NCBI GenBank assembly: GCA_964525815.1
Contig: CAZGJQ010000019.1
Span: 1 to 25,145, forward strand
Source of the DNA: UBA1049 sp964525815
GTDB lineage: Bacteria > Bacillota > Clostridia > Oscillospirales > CAG-382
Length of the DNA stretch: 25,145 bases
Direction: 5' to 3'
Part shown: positions 1-7,417 of the stretch, one piece after another
Numbering within the stretch: the stretch's first letter is position 1
Layout of the letters: every line of letters begins with the position of its first letter
Made by a program: the position numbers and the translations under genes
Notes under the pieces: generated by a model
What the model was told of the DNA's origin: nothing
Seen by the model: only the letters and a program-made list of their open reading frames with translations
Database searches by the model: none

Positions 1-51
1 CAGGGCTTCTTCTTTATGCCTATTCGGTGGTGAGTTTATTAATTCTTTCAC
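1..51 (-). CDS. partial CDS at window edge, last visible gene of the his operon
   Basis: An open frame begins with GTG at 51-49 and overlaps the hisH stop codon by 4 bases (GTGA). A clear ribosome site, GGAGG at 62-58, sits 6 bases upstream, so this start is well supported. Only 17 codons are visible before the window ends, reading MKELINSPPNRHKEEAL. This does not resemble the usual N-termini of HisA or HisF, the genes most often found after hisH, and I do not recognise it. Its tight coupling to hisH suggests it belongs to the same transcript. The true hisA may lie further downstream, outside the window. Confidence 0.6.
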   Translation of the reverse strand, partial: MKELINSPPNRHKEEAL

Positions 52-671
52 GCTAATCCTCCAAACGCCTTTAATATCTTAAGCCCGCAGTCCCCGCTCT
101 TTTCGGGATGGAACTGACACCCGAACACATTTTCGTTAGCTGCAACAGCAGGCACCTCCACCCCGTATTCTACCGTTGCAACAAGGGATTCCCTGCATTT
201 CTTCGCATAAAAAGAATGCACAAAGTACATATGCTCTCCCTCGAGCGTGTTTTTCATGAGTGGATTATTTTTATCAATCAGCTTCAGGGCGTTCCATCCC
301 ATTTGCGGAATCTTGAGGTCCTTGCCGACTGCGTTCAAGTCCGGCTCCATGGGGCAGACCTCCCCCTTTATATACCCCAGTCCCGTATGCTCTCCATATT
401 CGTAGCTCTTTTCGAACAAGAGCTGCATTCCGAGACAAACGCCGAGAAAGGGCTTGCCCTTTTTAACGCATTGGTCTAAGGTGGGAATCAATCCGGTTTC
501 GCTCAGCTTCCTTGCTGCATCACCGAATGCGCCTACTCCGGGCAGCACAATATGTGAGGCATCCTCTATGACCCTCTTCTCATCGGTAACTACACAGTCC
601 CATCCGATAAAACGCAACGAGCGGGAAATGGAAAAAAGATTTCCCACCCCGTAATTTATAATTGCTATCAT
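48..671 (-). CDS. hisH: imidazole glycerol phosphate synthase glutaminase subunit HisH
   Basis: Class I glutamine amidotransferase subunit of IGP synthase. It supplies ammonia from glutamine to HisF in the fifth step of histidine synthesis. The 207-residue length is normal. The N-terminus (INYGVGNL) is typical, the nucleophile elbow GVCLGMQ carries Cys79, and the other triad residues are His188 and Glu190 in FHPEKS. The ATG overlaps the last base of the hisB stop codon (TAATG), so the two genes are translationally coupled. The partner hisF is not in the window and is expected downstream, beyond position 1. The assignment is certain from motifs and context. Confidence 0.97.
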   Translation of the reverse strand: MIAIINYGVGNLFSISRSLRFIGWDCVVTDEKRVIEDASHIVLPGVGAFGDAARKLSETGLIPTLDQCVKKGKPFLGVCLGMQLLFEKSYEYGEHTGLGYIKGEVCPMEPDLNAVGKDLKIPQMGWNALKLIDKNNPLMKNTLEGEHMYFVHSFYAKKCRESLVATVEYGVEVPAVAANENVFGCQFHPEKSGDCGLKILKAFGGLA

Positions 672-1258
672 TAAAGAGTTCCTTTTGTGGAGGGAATCCT
701 CCCGCTTAATTTTTCGTCAACCGCAACGGCGGTTTTTAACGCTCTCGCAAGCGCCTTGAAGGTGCCTTCGATTATATGGTGGCTGTTCTCCCCCGCAAAC
801 TGCTTAAGGTGTATGGCGGCTCCGAAGGAACGGGCAAACGCAGTTAAAAACTCCTTGACAATCTCGGTATCGAACTCTCCCACCTTCTGTGCGGGTATAT
901 CCAGCGCATAACCGAGTGCGGCTCTGCCCCCGATATCCACAGCGGCGAGAATCAACGCCTCGTCCATGGGGAGAATCATGCTGCCGTAGCGGGTTATACC
1001 CGCCTTGTCTCCGAGTGCCTCATTAAACGCCTTGCCCAGCACAATGGCGACATCCTCGGCGGTGTGATGAGCGTCCACCTCAATATCTCCCTTGCACTCC
1101 AGCGTAATATCAAAGCTGCCGTGTGCGGAAAAAAGCTCCAGCATGTGATCCAAAAAGCCGCAGCCTGTGTTAATCCGATAACAGCCGCTACCGTCCAGCT
1201 CAAGGAGCAGAGTTATTTTAGTTTCCTTGGTTTCCCGGGTTATTTTAGCCTCTCTCAT
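671..1258 (-). CDS. hisB: imidazoleglycerol-phosphate dehydratase HisB
   Basis: Catalyses dehydration of imidazoleglycerol phosphate to imidazole acetol phosphate, the sixth step of histidine synthesis. At 195 residues it is the monofunctional dehydratase, without the N-terminal phosphatase domain seen in enterobacterial HisB. The histidine-rich manganese-binding motifs are present: GFLDHML near residue 35, DAHHTAED near residue 63, and the C-terminal SHHIIEGTFKALARAL. The ATG lies 3 bases after the hisC stop, with AAAGG about 10 bases upstream inside the hisC end. A separate histidinol phosphatase must be encoded elsewhere, because none is seen in this operon segment. Confidence 0.97.
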   Translation of the reverse strand: MREAKITRETKETKITLLLELDGSGCYRINTGCGFLDHMLELFSAHGSFDITLECKGDIEVDAHHTAEDVAIVLGKAFNEALGDKAGITRYGSMILPMDEALILAAVDIGGRAALGYALDIPAQKVGEFDTEIVKEFLTAFARSFGAAIHLKQFAGENSHHIIEGTFKALARALKTAVAVDEKLSGRIPSTKGTL

Positions 1259-1261
1259 TTC

Positions 1262-2323
1262 TTAACAACCTTTCAATATGTTTTCGGTTACATCGCCCAA
1301 CAGACGCATCTGCTCGGCTGTGCCAACCGTAATCCTTACAAAATCATCTATCCTGTCCGAGGGAAAATATCTGACCAGTATTTTATTGTCTCTCAGCGCT
1401 TTGTAATAATCAAATGCCTTTATCCTTGGGTTCTGTCCGGCAAGGACAAAATTTGACGAGGAGTCAAGCACCCTAAAGCCCGAAGAACGGAGCCGCTCTG
1501 TAATATATGTGCGGCTCTCTATAATGCTCTTTGTGCATTTCTCAAAATATTCCTTATCCGTAATCGCTGCTTGCGCAGCCAGTATGGACAGTGTGTTCAC
1601 ATTATAGGGATTAAACGAATACTTCATCCTGTTCAAATCACAAATCAGCTCTCTGTCCGCAAGCGCAAAGCCTATCCTGCCTCCCGCAAGCGAGCGGGAC
1701 TTAGAAAACGTCTGCACTACAATCAGGTTGATGTATTTGTTCAGCAGATTTACCGCACTTTCGCCGCCAAAGTCTATATATGCTTCGTCAACGACAACCA
1801 GACGATTTTTATCCTGAACGAGCAATTCTTCTATCTTATCAAGGGACAACAGAATGCCGGTGGGTGCGTTGGGGTTTGCGATAAAAACCGTTTCCTTCAG
1901 ACCCTTATAATCCTCTGTTCTGATTCTATAATCGGTATCCAGCGGTATTATTCTTGCCTTAACTCCGAACATATCCGCAAAAACTCTATAAAATCCATAG
2001 GTAATATCCGGGAAAGCGGCACCGCTTGGGCACAGCCCGTGGAAAATGAACGCCAGTGTCTCATCGCTTCCGTTAGACAGGAATACCTGCTCGCTCTCCA
2101 TTCCGTACCATTCCGCAACTGCATTAACCGCTCTTGAGCAGGTCGGATCAGAATAGAGGTTAAGCCCGGCAGCGGCTCTGCTTACCGCTGCAACAACCGA
2201 TGGAGCGGGTGGATAAGGGCTCTCGTTTGTATTGAGCTTGACAAGCCTGTCAACACCCTTTGGCTGCTCTCCGGGTGTGTATGGCTCTAGTTTTTGCAGT
2301 TTTTTATCAATATAAATACTCAA
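1262..2323 (-). CDS. hisC: histidinol-phosphate aminotransferase HisC
   Basis: PLP-dependent class I/II aminotransferase that converts imidazole acetol phosphate to histidinol phosphate. The frame stays open up to position 2440, overlapping hisD, but the start is best placed at TTG 2323-2321. That codon has a strong GGGAGGT 7 bases upstream and gives MSIYIDKKLQKLEPYTPG, a normal HisC N-terminus, and a 353-residue protein of typical length. Visible motifs include the substrate-binding LNTNESPY, the cofactor pocket SNGSDETL, VVDEAYIDF and the PLP lysine in TFSKSRSLAGGRIG. The gap to hisD is about 50 bases. The same family also contains aromatic aminotransferases, but the operon context fixes the role. 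Confidence 0.96.
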   Translation of the reverse strand: MSIYIDKKLQKLEPYTPGEQPKGVDRLVKLNTNESPYPPAPSVVAAVSRAAAGLNLYSDPTCSRAVNAVAEWYGMESEQVFLSNGSDETLAFIFHGLCPSGAAFPDITYGFYRVFADMFGVKARIIPLDTDYRIRTEDYKGLKETVFIANPNAPTGILLSLDKIEELLVQDKNRLVVVDEAYIDFGGESAVNLLNKYINLIVVQTFSKSRSLAGGRIGFALADRELICDLNRMKYSFNPYNVNTLSILAAQAAITDKEYFEKCTKSIIESRTYITERLRSSGFRVLDSSSNFVLAGQNPRIKAFDYYKALRDNKILVRYFPSDRIDDFVRITVGTAEQMRLLGDVTENILKGC

Positions 2324-2330
2324 GCCTTTT

Positions 2331-2337
2331 ACCTCCC
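2331..2337 (-). promoter_or_regulatory. ribosome binding site that fixes the hisC TTG start
   Basis: GGGAGGT on the minus strand, 7 bases before TTG at 2323. It decides for this start over the longer open frame that would run into hisD. Confidence 0.8.
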
Positions 2338-2375
2338 TCTCGACAAAAATAGGTTGAAATGCTTTGCTTTTGCTC

Positions 2376-3656
2376 CTAAAACCTTGCTTCAACGCTTCTT
2401 GCGTGCGCTTCCAGTCCCTCTTCCCGCGCAAAGACGGCAACCTTGTCCTTAACCTCAGCGAGTGCCTGCTTGGTGTAGCTTATATAGCTGCTTTTCTTTA
2501 TAAAATCGTCCACCGACAATGGACTGGAAAAGCGTGCCGTTCCGGATGTCGGAAGTGTGTGGTTGGGTCCCGCAAAATAGTCTCCGAGTGCCTCCGGCGT
2601 ATTGTGCCCGAGGAAAATACTACCCGCATTCTTAATTCTGTCAAGATAATCAAACGGATTATCAACGCACAGCTCAAGATGCTCGGGAGCTATCCTTTCC
2701 GCAGCTTCAATTGCATCCTCTATGCTTTTTACTACTATAATTCTTCCGTTATTATCAATCGACTCTCTCGCAATATCCGCTCTGGGCAGCTCAGAGAGCT
2801 GACTCTCAATTTCCTCCGACACCCGTTTCGCAAACTCTCTGCAAGTACAGACAAGCACCGAGGAGGAAAGTATGTCATGCTCTGCCTGACCGAGCAGGTC
2901 GGCGGCAACGCAGGACGGCTCCGCTGTGGTGTCTGCGATTATAAGAATCTCGCTGGGTCCGGCTATCATATCTATGTCCACCTCGCCAAAAACCCGCTTC
3001 TTCGCTGTTGCGACATAAATATTTCCCGGTCCCGTTATCTTATCCACCTTAGGAATACTCTCCGTACCGTATGCAAGGGCGGCTACCGCCTGAGCTCCTC
3101 CGACCTTATAAACCGCCGTTATACCTGCGACACGAGCCGCAGCAAGTATTGCGGGCGGAATATTGCCGTTCTTTTCGGGCGGAGAAACCATTATAATCTC
3201 CTTAACCCCCGCTATTCGCGCGGGGATTGCGTTCATTAGTACGGTGGACGGATAGCTTGCCGTACCGCCGGGTACATAAATTCCCACCCGCTCTAAGGGG
3301 GTTATTTTCTGTCCCAAAACAATACCGTCCTTTTCTTTTATCTCAAAACCGCTTCTGAGCTGCTTCTTGTGGAAGTCCTCAATATTTGCTGCGGCTTCCT
3401 TTAATATAAGAAGAAATTCACAGCCGACGCTTTGATAAGCCTCATCCAGCTCCCGTTCTGTAACCTTCAGTTCTTTAAGCCTTACCCTATCAAGCTTCTC
3501 CGTAAACTCAAGAAGCGCTCTGTCCCCTTCCTTTCTTACCGCCGAAATTATACGCTCAACCGTTCTTTCTACCTTTAAGAGCCTTTCCTTATCCTCCGGG
3601 CTCCTCTTGTATATTTCGTACGGAGAAAGCTCGGATTTATTGTATATTTTTATCAT
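2376..3656 (-). CDS. hisD: histidinol dehydrogenase HisD
   Basis: Zinc- and NAD-dependent enzyme that oxidises histidinol to histidine in the last two steps of the pathway. The 426-residue length is usual. Hallmark segments are VGIYVPGGTASYPS, KVGGAQAVAALAYGT, the family signature around DMIAGPSEIL and LLGQAEHD, the catalytic Glu-His pair in APEHLEL, and the C-terminal GPNHTLPTSGTARF. The ATG has GGAGG 7 bases upstream and overlaps the hisG stop by 4 bases (ATGA), indicating coupled translation. No disruption is seen. Confidence 0.98.
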   Translation of the reverse strand: MIKIYNKSELSPYEIYKRSPEDKERLLKVERTVERIISAVRKEGDRALLEFTEKLDRVRLKELKVTERELDEAYQSVGCEFLLILKEAAANIEDFHKKQLRSGFEIKEKDGIVLGQKITPLERVGIYVPGGTASYPSTVLMNAIPARIAGVKEIIMVSPPEKNGNIPPAILAAARVAGITAVYKVGGAQAVAALAYGTESIPKVDKITGPGNIYVATAKKRVFGEVDIDMIAGPSEILIIADTTAEPSCVAADLLGQAEHDILSSSVLVCTCREFAKRVSEEIESQLSELPRADIARESIDNNGRIIVVKSIEDAIEAAERIAPEHLELCVDNPFDYLDRIKNAGSIFLGHNTPEALGDYFAGPNHTLPTSGTARFSSPLSVDDFIKKSSYISYTKQALAEVKDKVAVFAREEGLEAHARSVEARF

Positions 3657-4270
3657 AGCTTTACCTCCAACTGCCGCTTTATATCATCGATTATGGCGGT
3701 CTTGAATTGATAACTGCTCTTGTTTGCAATCAGCCGTGCGCTGGAATGAGCAACCGTGGCATATACAGACAGGTTGTTCTCACGAAGAGTGGTTCCGGTT
3801 TCCACAATATCGAAAATTACGTCCGAAAGACCGAGTATGGGTGCAAGCTCAATGCTGCCGTTTAGCTTTATAATCTCAATCTGCCTGTTCTGCGAAGCAT
3901 AATATTCCTGTGCTACATTCGGATATTTGGTCGCAACCTTGAGGGGTGCGCTGTTACTATCCCGGAAGCCGTTTTTTGCCGCAACGGCAAGCGAGCATTT
4001 ACCCAGCTTCAAATCCAGGAGCTCATATACATCCGGCTTGCTCTCCAGCAGTACATCCTTTCCCACTACCCCGATATCGGCAGCACCGTGCTCAACATAA
4101 ATCCCTACATCGGAGGGCTTAACCAGCAGGTATCTTACATTCTTCTCCTCTGACTCAAAGACCAGCTTGCGGTTATCCTCCTCCATTGAAGGGCAGTCGT
4201 ATCCTATTGAAGAGAACAGGGTGTATACCTTGTCTCCCAGCCTTCCCTTGGGGAGCGCAATACTAAGCAT
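3653..4270 (-). CDS. hisG: ATP phosphoribosyltransferase HisG, short form
   Basis: First enzyme of histidine synthesis, joining ATP and PRPP to form phosphoribosyl-ATP. At 205 residues it is the short form (HisG-S), which lacks the C-terminal regulatory ACT-like domain and is known to need HisZ for activity and feedback control. The start MLSIALPKGRL is typical. GAADIGVVGKDVL and the PRPP-binding DIVETGTTLRENNL are visible. It overlaps the end of hisZ by 8 bases, as expected for subunits made together. It consumes PRPP, which is supplied by a synthetase such as the one encoded at 12788-13921. Confidence 0.97.
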   Translation of the reverse strand: MLSIALPKGRLGDKVYTLFSSIGYDCPSMEEDNRKLVFESEEKNVRYLLVKPSDVGIYVEHGAADIGVVGKDVLLESKPDVYELLDLKLGKCSLAVAAKNGFRDSNSAPLKVATKYPNVAQEYYASQNRQIEIIKLNGSIELAPILGLSDVIFDIVETGTTLRENNLSVYATVAHSSARLIANKSSYQFKTAIIDDIKRQLEVKL

Positions 4271-5378
4271 TTTCGATAACCTCCGATATATATATAGTCT
4301 TCCTTGCTTTTATCCCGGCAGGCAGTGTTTTTTCCGCTCGGATGCTGTTATATTCTTTTTTCAACAGCTCCACAGCCTCCACTACCCGGACGGAGGAAGC
4401 ATCACCGTAAACAAGCAGAAGGTCAGCATCGAACTCCTCGGTATTATTAAGCGCTCCCGTAAGCTCTCCAAGATAAAGGGCAAACCCTACCGCATTCTGA
4501 ACCTTGCCGAAACGGCGCATAAGGTTATCATATCTACCGCCGCAAAGCACCGCTCTCGGCGTGTTGGGTATATACCCCTGAAACACAATGCCGTTGTAAT
4601 AATCAGGGTCGTCCGTAACCGAAAAGTCCAGCCGCAGCCTGCTACCGAGTCCGGTGCGGGATACCGCCTCATACAGCTCCCTCAATTCCTCTACCGCTTT
4701 GGTCATGTCTGCATTATAAGCCAACCCCGCCAAATCCGCAAGTACTTTTTCAAAGCCGCCCGATAAACCGATAATCCCTGTAACCGCATTAATCCTTTCA
4801 GCTGGAATACCGTATCTTTCGGCAAAATCGTATAGACCGTGCATGTTTTTTTGCTTTATAAGAGAAAGGCATTCCTCTTTGTTACCGTTTTTTATACCCG
4901 AATAATCAAGAAGCGCTTCGGCAAAGCCCATATGAGCTATATTAAGGATATACTCGTCGCTCACTGCCTCAAGACTGCGCAGAGCGAGCAGCACCACCTC
5001 TGCCTGTGAATAACGGCTGTCCCCGCCTATAAACTCCAGTCCTATCTGATTTATCTCACTGTATTCGCTCGCTCCGGCTTGCAGACGGAAAACATTCTCG
5101 TTATAATAGAGCTTACTGCTCTCCTCTCTATCGCCTGTATTCTTAACAATGCTCATGGTAACATCCGGCTTAAGTGCCATAAGTCGACCGTTAGGGTTTG
5201 TAAAGGTTATAATACCGTCATACTTCAAAAAGCTCTTGTTCTCCATGTACATATCATACGGCTCAAACTTGTCCATACGGTATTTCTTGTATCCGAACTG
5301 CTCATATATGCTCCTCAGCTTCAGGGGAAGCTGCTCCTTAAGCGGTAAAATGTTAATCATACTCATATTCTTTATCAA
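4263..5378 (-). CDS. hisZ: ATP phosphoribosyltransferase regulatory subunit HisZ
   Basis: A paralogue of histidyl-tRNA synthetase without aminoacylation function, which forms a hetero-octamer with short HisG. Class II synthetase-like features are visible: GYKKYRMDKFEPYDMY, LKPDVTMSIVKN (motif 2 region), YYNGIVFQGY and GGRYDNLMRRFG. The length of about 371 residues lacks the C-terminal anticodon domain of HisRS. Three starts are possible: TTG 5378, ATG 5366 and ATG 5360. The only good Shine-Dalgarno, AAAGGAG at 5398-5392, is 13 bases from the TTG and further from the ATGs. I therefore keep TTG, but without certainty. It is the first gene of the his operon. Confidence 0.93.
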   Translation of the reverse strand: MIKNMSMINILPLKEQLPLKLRSIYEQFGYKKYRMDKFEPYDMYMENKSFLKYDGIITFTNPNGRLMALKPDVTMSIVKNTGDREESSKLYYNENVFRLQAGASEYSEINQIGLEFIGGDSRYSQAEVVLLALRSLEAVSDEYILNIAHMGFAEALLDYSGIKNGNKEECLSLIKQKNMHGLYDFAERYGIPAERINAVTGIIGLSGGFEKVLADLAGLAYNADMTKAVEELRELYEAVSRTGLGSRLRLDFSVTDDPDYYNGIVFQGYIPNTPRAVLCGGRYDNLMRRFGKVQNAVGFALYLGELTGALNNTEEFDADLLLVYGDASSVRVVEAVELLKKEYNSIRAEKTLPAGIKARKTIYISEVIENA

Positions 5379-5441
5379 AGAGATAAAAAAACTCCTTTCT
5401 CTTTATCAGCTTCGGATAATTCTATATTACCCTATGTAAGC

Positions 5442-5470
5442 ATAATATCACACTTTACCGTGTTAGTCAA
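5442..5470 (-). promoter_or_regulatory. promoter of the his operon
   Basis: On the minus strand TTGACT (5470-5465) is followed by a 17-base spacer and TATTAT (5447-5442). Initiation near 5435 would give a leader of about 57 bases before hisZ. That is too short for a T-box or a leader-peptide attenuator. Confidence 0.8.
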
Positions 5471-5516
5471 GTAAATTGTTACTACGATTGCATACGATAT
5501 TTAGTGCAATATATAC

Positions 5517-5546
5517 AAAAAACCGCACCCGTTTGCCGGATGCGGT
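5517..5546 (-). terminator. intrinsic terminator after the cyclophilin gene
   Basis: Minus-strand stem ACCGCATCCG, loop of 5 bases, CGGGTGCGGT, followed by a T run (5522-5517). One pair is G-U. It lies 7 bases after the cyclophilin stop codon and separates it from the his promoter. Confidence 0.88.
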
Positions 5547-5553
5547 CGATTTG

Positions 5554-6141
5554 CTATTCCTCGCCGCTATCATAATCCTCAAGTAATGTTATGGTCTTGA
5601 TCTTCTGTTCCTGCAAGGGCTTGTCGTCTCCGTCAACCTCGACAGCCGCTATACTGTCCACAACCTCGATACCCTCTAAAACCCTGCCGAAGGCGGCATA
5701 CTGACCGTCAAGACCGGGCTTGTCCTCATGCATTATAAAGAACTGGCTGCCTGCAGTATCGTAGGCCAGACTCCTTGCCATGGAAATTACGCCTCTTGTG
5801 TGCTTAAGGTTGTTCTCCACTCCGTTGGCGGTAAACTCTCCCTTGATGTTGTACCCGGGTCCTCCGGTACCGTTACCCTTAGGATCGCCTCCCTGAATCA
5901 TAAAGCCGCTTATAACTCTGTGAAAAATTAATCCGTCATAAAAACCTTCGGAGACAAGCTTTGTAAAGTTCTCTACCGTTATAGGTGCAATATCGGGATA
6001 AAGCTCAAGAATTATCCTCCCGCCGTCTTCCATTTCAATCTGAACAAAGTTTGACATAGCATCCTCCTCATTTTCCTTACAAGAGGTAATAAACGGGATA
6101 ACAAGCAACAGCACAAGAAAAAGTAAAATAGGTTTTTTCAT
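5554..6141 (-). CDS. peptidyl-prolyl cis-trans isomerase, cyclophilin-type lipoprotein
   Basis: Cyclophilin that accelerates proline isomerisation during folding of exported proteins. Residues 1-20 form a lipoprotein signal (KK, hydrophobic core, lipobox ITSC), so the mature enzyme should be tethered outside the membrane. The catalytic region FHRVISGFMIQGGDP, the substrate groove GSQFFIMH and the GLDGQYAAFGRV segment are present and intact. An ATG exists at 6153, but the ATG at 6141 has an AGGGA about 11 bases upstream and gives a proper signal peptide of 195 total residues. I see no clear promoter between it and tRNA-Lys, so it may be read from the tRNA promoter. Confidence 0.93.
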   Translation of the reverse strand: MKKPILLFLVLLLVIPFITSCKENEEDAMSNFVQIEMEDGGRIILELYPDIAPITVENFTKLVSEGFYDGLIFHRVISGFMIQGGDPKGNGTGGPGYNIKGEFTANGVENNLKHTRGVISMARSLAYDTAGSQFFIMHEDKPGLDGQYAAFGRVLEGIEVVDSIAAVEVDGDDKPLQEQKIKTITLLEDYDSGEE

Positions 6142-6175
6142 TATTATGACCATCCCTTTTTAGTGTTTTGGTGCT

Positions 6176-6211
6176 AAAACAGCCGAACACATAAAAAACA
6201 TTGTGTTCGGC
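6176..6211 (-). terminator. hairpin after tRNA-Lys, probable (partial) terminator
   Basis: A perfect 10-base-pair stem, GCCGAACACA and TGTGTTCGGC, with a 10-base loop lies 9 bases downstream of the tRNA. It is followed by TGTTTT on the minus strand. The T run is short, so read-through into the cyclophilin gene is plausible. Confidence 0.65.
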
Positions 6212-6220
6212 ATTCATAAT

Positions 6221-6296
6221 TGGTGATCCATCGGAGAATCGAACTCCGGACACCATGATTAAAAGTCATGTGCTCTACCGGCTGAGCTAATGGATC
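6221..6296 (-). tRNA. tRNA-Lys (anticodon UUU)
   Basis: The 76-base minus-strand sequence folds as a tRNA. The acceptor stem pairs GATCCAT with ATGGATC, followed by discriminator A and an encoded CCA (6223-6221). The D arm contains AGCTCAG and GGTAGAGC. The anticodon stem CATGA/TCATG carries the loop CTTTTAA, with anticodon TTT at 6263-6261. The T arm contains GTTCGATTC. It reads AAA and AAG lysine codons. It stands alone between lexA and the cyclophilin gene and has its own promoter. Confidence 0.97.
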
Positions 6297-6315
6297 GTTT
6301 TTTGACCGCCCGATA

Positions 6316-6344
6316 AGAATACCATAAAACAAAAATGTTGTCAA
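6316..6344 (-). promoter_or_regulatory. promoter of tRNA-Lys
   Basis: On the minus strand TTGACA (6344-6339), a 17-base spacer, then TATTCT (6321-6316). It is placed about 20 bases before the tRNA 5' end. I see no intrinsic terminator between the lexA stop and this promoter. Confidence 0.82.
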
Positions 6345-6399
6345 TAGCTATTTTTGATTTTTAGCGGTCACGCACGAACGCCTAAAAATACGCCTATAT

Positions 6400-7014
6400 T
6401 TATTTATAGAATCTGAAATTGGCAATAACCTTACCTAAAACAGCAACCTCCCTGAGGATAAACGGCTTCATCGCAGAGTTTGCGGGCTGTAGCCTGATTG
6501 CTCCGTCATCCTCTCTGTAAAAATACTTTACCGTTGCCTCGTCGTCTATCATCGCCACCACAATCTCGCCGTTTTCCGCATAACGGGTGCTCTCTACCAC
6601 CACAATATCACCGTCTAAAATGCCGGCCTCTATCATGCTCTCTCCGATAATACGCAAGGCAAACAGATTGGAGCGTCCCCTTGCCATGCTACAGGGGTAA
6701 TCCACATATCCGTCATAATTCTCAACAGCAAGAATGGGAACTCCGGCGGTAACCCTGCCGAGCAGCGGTACACGCATCATGCGCTCACTATCCGTAGCTC
6801 CGGTAACCTCAAGCTTTAAGGCTCTGCTCTTTCCTTGATCCTTGGATATATAACCCTTCTGCTCCAAACGGTGCAGATAGGAATGCGCCGTAGAAGTGGA
6901 TTTAATTTTTAGAGCGGAGCAGATATCCCTGACCGAGGGAGCATATCCGTCCCTCTCAATGCACTCCTTAATATACATATAAACGCTTTTTTCAAGTTGT
7001 GTAAGCTCCAGCAT
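6400..7014 (-). CDS. lexA: LexA, SOS response repressor and self-cleaving protease
   Basis: Represses DNA-damage genes until RecA filaments stimulate its self-cleavage. Its 204 residues comprise an N-terminal winged helix (about 1-70, recognition region around SVRDICSALKIKSTSTAHSY) and a C-terminal S24 peptidase domain. The cleavage bond Ala90-Gly91 lies in RVTAGVP, the nucleophile is Ser126 in GESMIEAG, and the general base is Lys163 in ATVKYFYR. The start has GAGGA 7 bases upstream. No GAAC-N4-GTTC box is seen directly before lexA. Being 19 bases after mrnC, it may be transcribed with the genes upstream, starting from recA. Confidence 0.97.
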   Translation of the reverse strand: MLELTQLEKSVYMYIKECIERDGYAPSVRDICSALKIKSTSTAHSYLHRLEQKGYISKDQGKSRALKLEVTGATDSERMMRVPLLGRVTAGVPILAVENYDGYVDYPCSMARGRSNLFALRIIGESMIEAGILDGDIVVVESTRYAENGEIVVAMIDDEATVKYFYREDDGAIRLQPANSAMKPFILREVAVLGKVIANFRFYK

Positions 7015-7033
7015 ATCTGTTTCCTCGTCCTTT

Positions 7034-7417
7034 CTATTTGTATCCTTTCAGGAACAATTCCTCAGCACGCTCCTGTCTTCCGGACAGATAAAGAAATCCG
7101 AACAGACACTCCAGTCCTGTTGAGCGCCTGTAATCAATCGCACTTGCGCTCTTGGGTGAATGGTTGCTCTTTGCGTTCCTGCCCCGCTTGTAATAAGCGA
7201 TCTCCTCATCGTCCAGCAACGGTAGCAGCTTGTCCACGGCGGCGCTCTGGCTAACGGCGGTAACAAAGCTCTTCGCACGGGTGTTAAGCGTAGCGGGGCT
7301 GCAATCTCCGCTGCCGATAATAAATTCCCTTGCCAGCAGCTCGATATAAGCATCCCCCATATAAGCCAGCACCAGCGGACTGTAATTCTCGGACCTAAAC
7401 GCTACGCCTTTTTCCAT
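7034..7417 (-). CDS. mrnC: Mini-ribonuclease III (MrnC)
   Basis: Dimeric RNase III-like catalytic domain without a dsRNA-binding domain. In Bacillus subtilis this enzyme matures 23S rRNA. The 127 residues fit the family. The RNase III signature is in LAYMGDAYIELLAREF, with catalytic Asp22, and the second acidic motif is in GLECLFGFLYL. Conserved KRGRNAKSN is also visible. The ATG overlaps the cysS end by 16 bases. The cysS-mrnC pair is a common Bacillota arrangement. Confidence 0.95.
   Translation of the reverse strand: MEKGVAFRSENYSPLVLAYMGDAYIELLAREFIIGSGDCSPATLNTRAKSFVTAVSQSAAVDKLLPLLDDEEIAYYKRGRNAKSNHSPKSASAIDYRRSTGLECLFGFLYLSGRQERAEELFLKGYK

Noticed and set aside
2324..2440. Longer HisC starting at 2440
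   Set aside because: The extra N-terminus overlaps hisD, does not fit the family, and the strong ribosome site is before TTG 2323.
2364..3239. Open frame of 291 codons on the plus strand across hisD and the hisC upstream region
   Set aside because: Antisense to hisD, low complexity in basic and aromatic residues, no ribosome site or family motif.
5379..5441. T-box or histidine leader-peptide attenuator before the his operon
   Set aside because: The leader is only about 57 bases, with no run of His codons and no T-box sequence or terminator.
6345..6399. Terminator after lexA
   Set aside because: The region has a direct repeat (ACGCCT twice) but no good stem followed by a T run.
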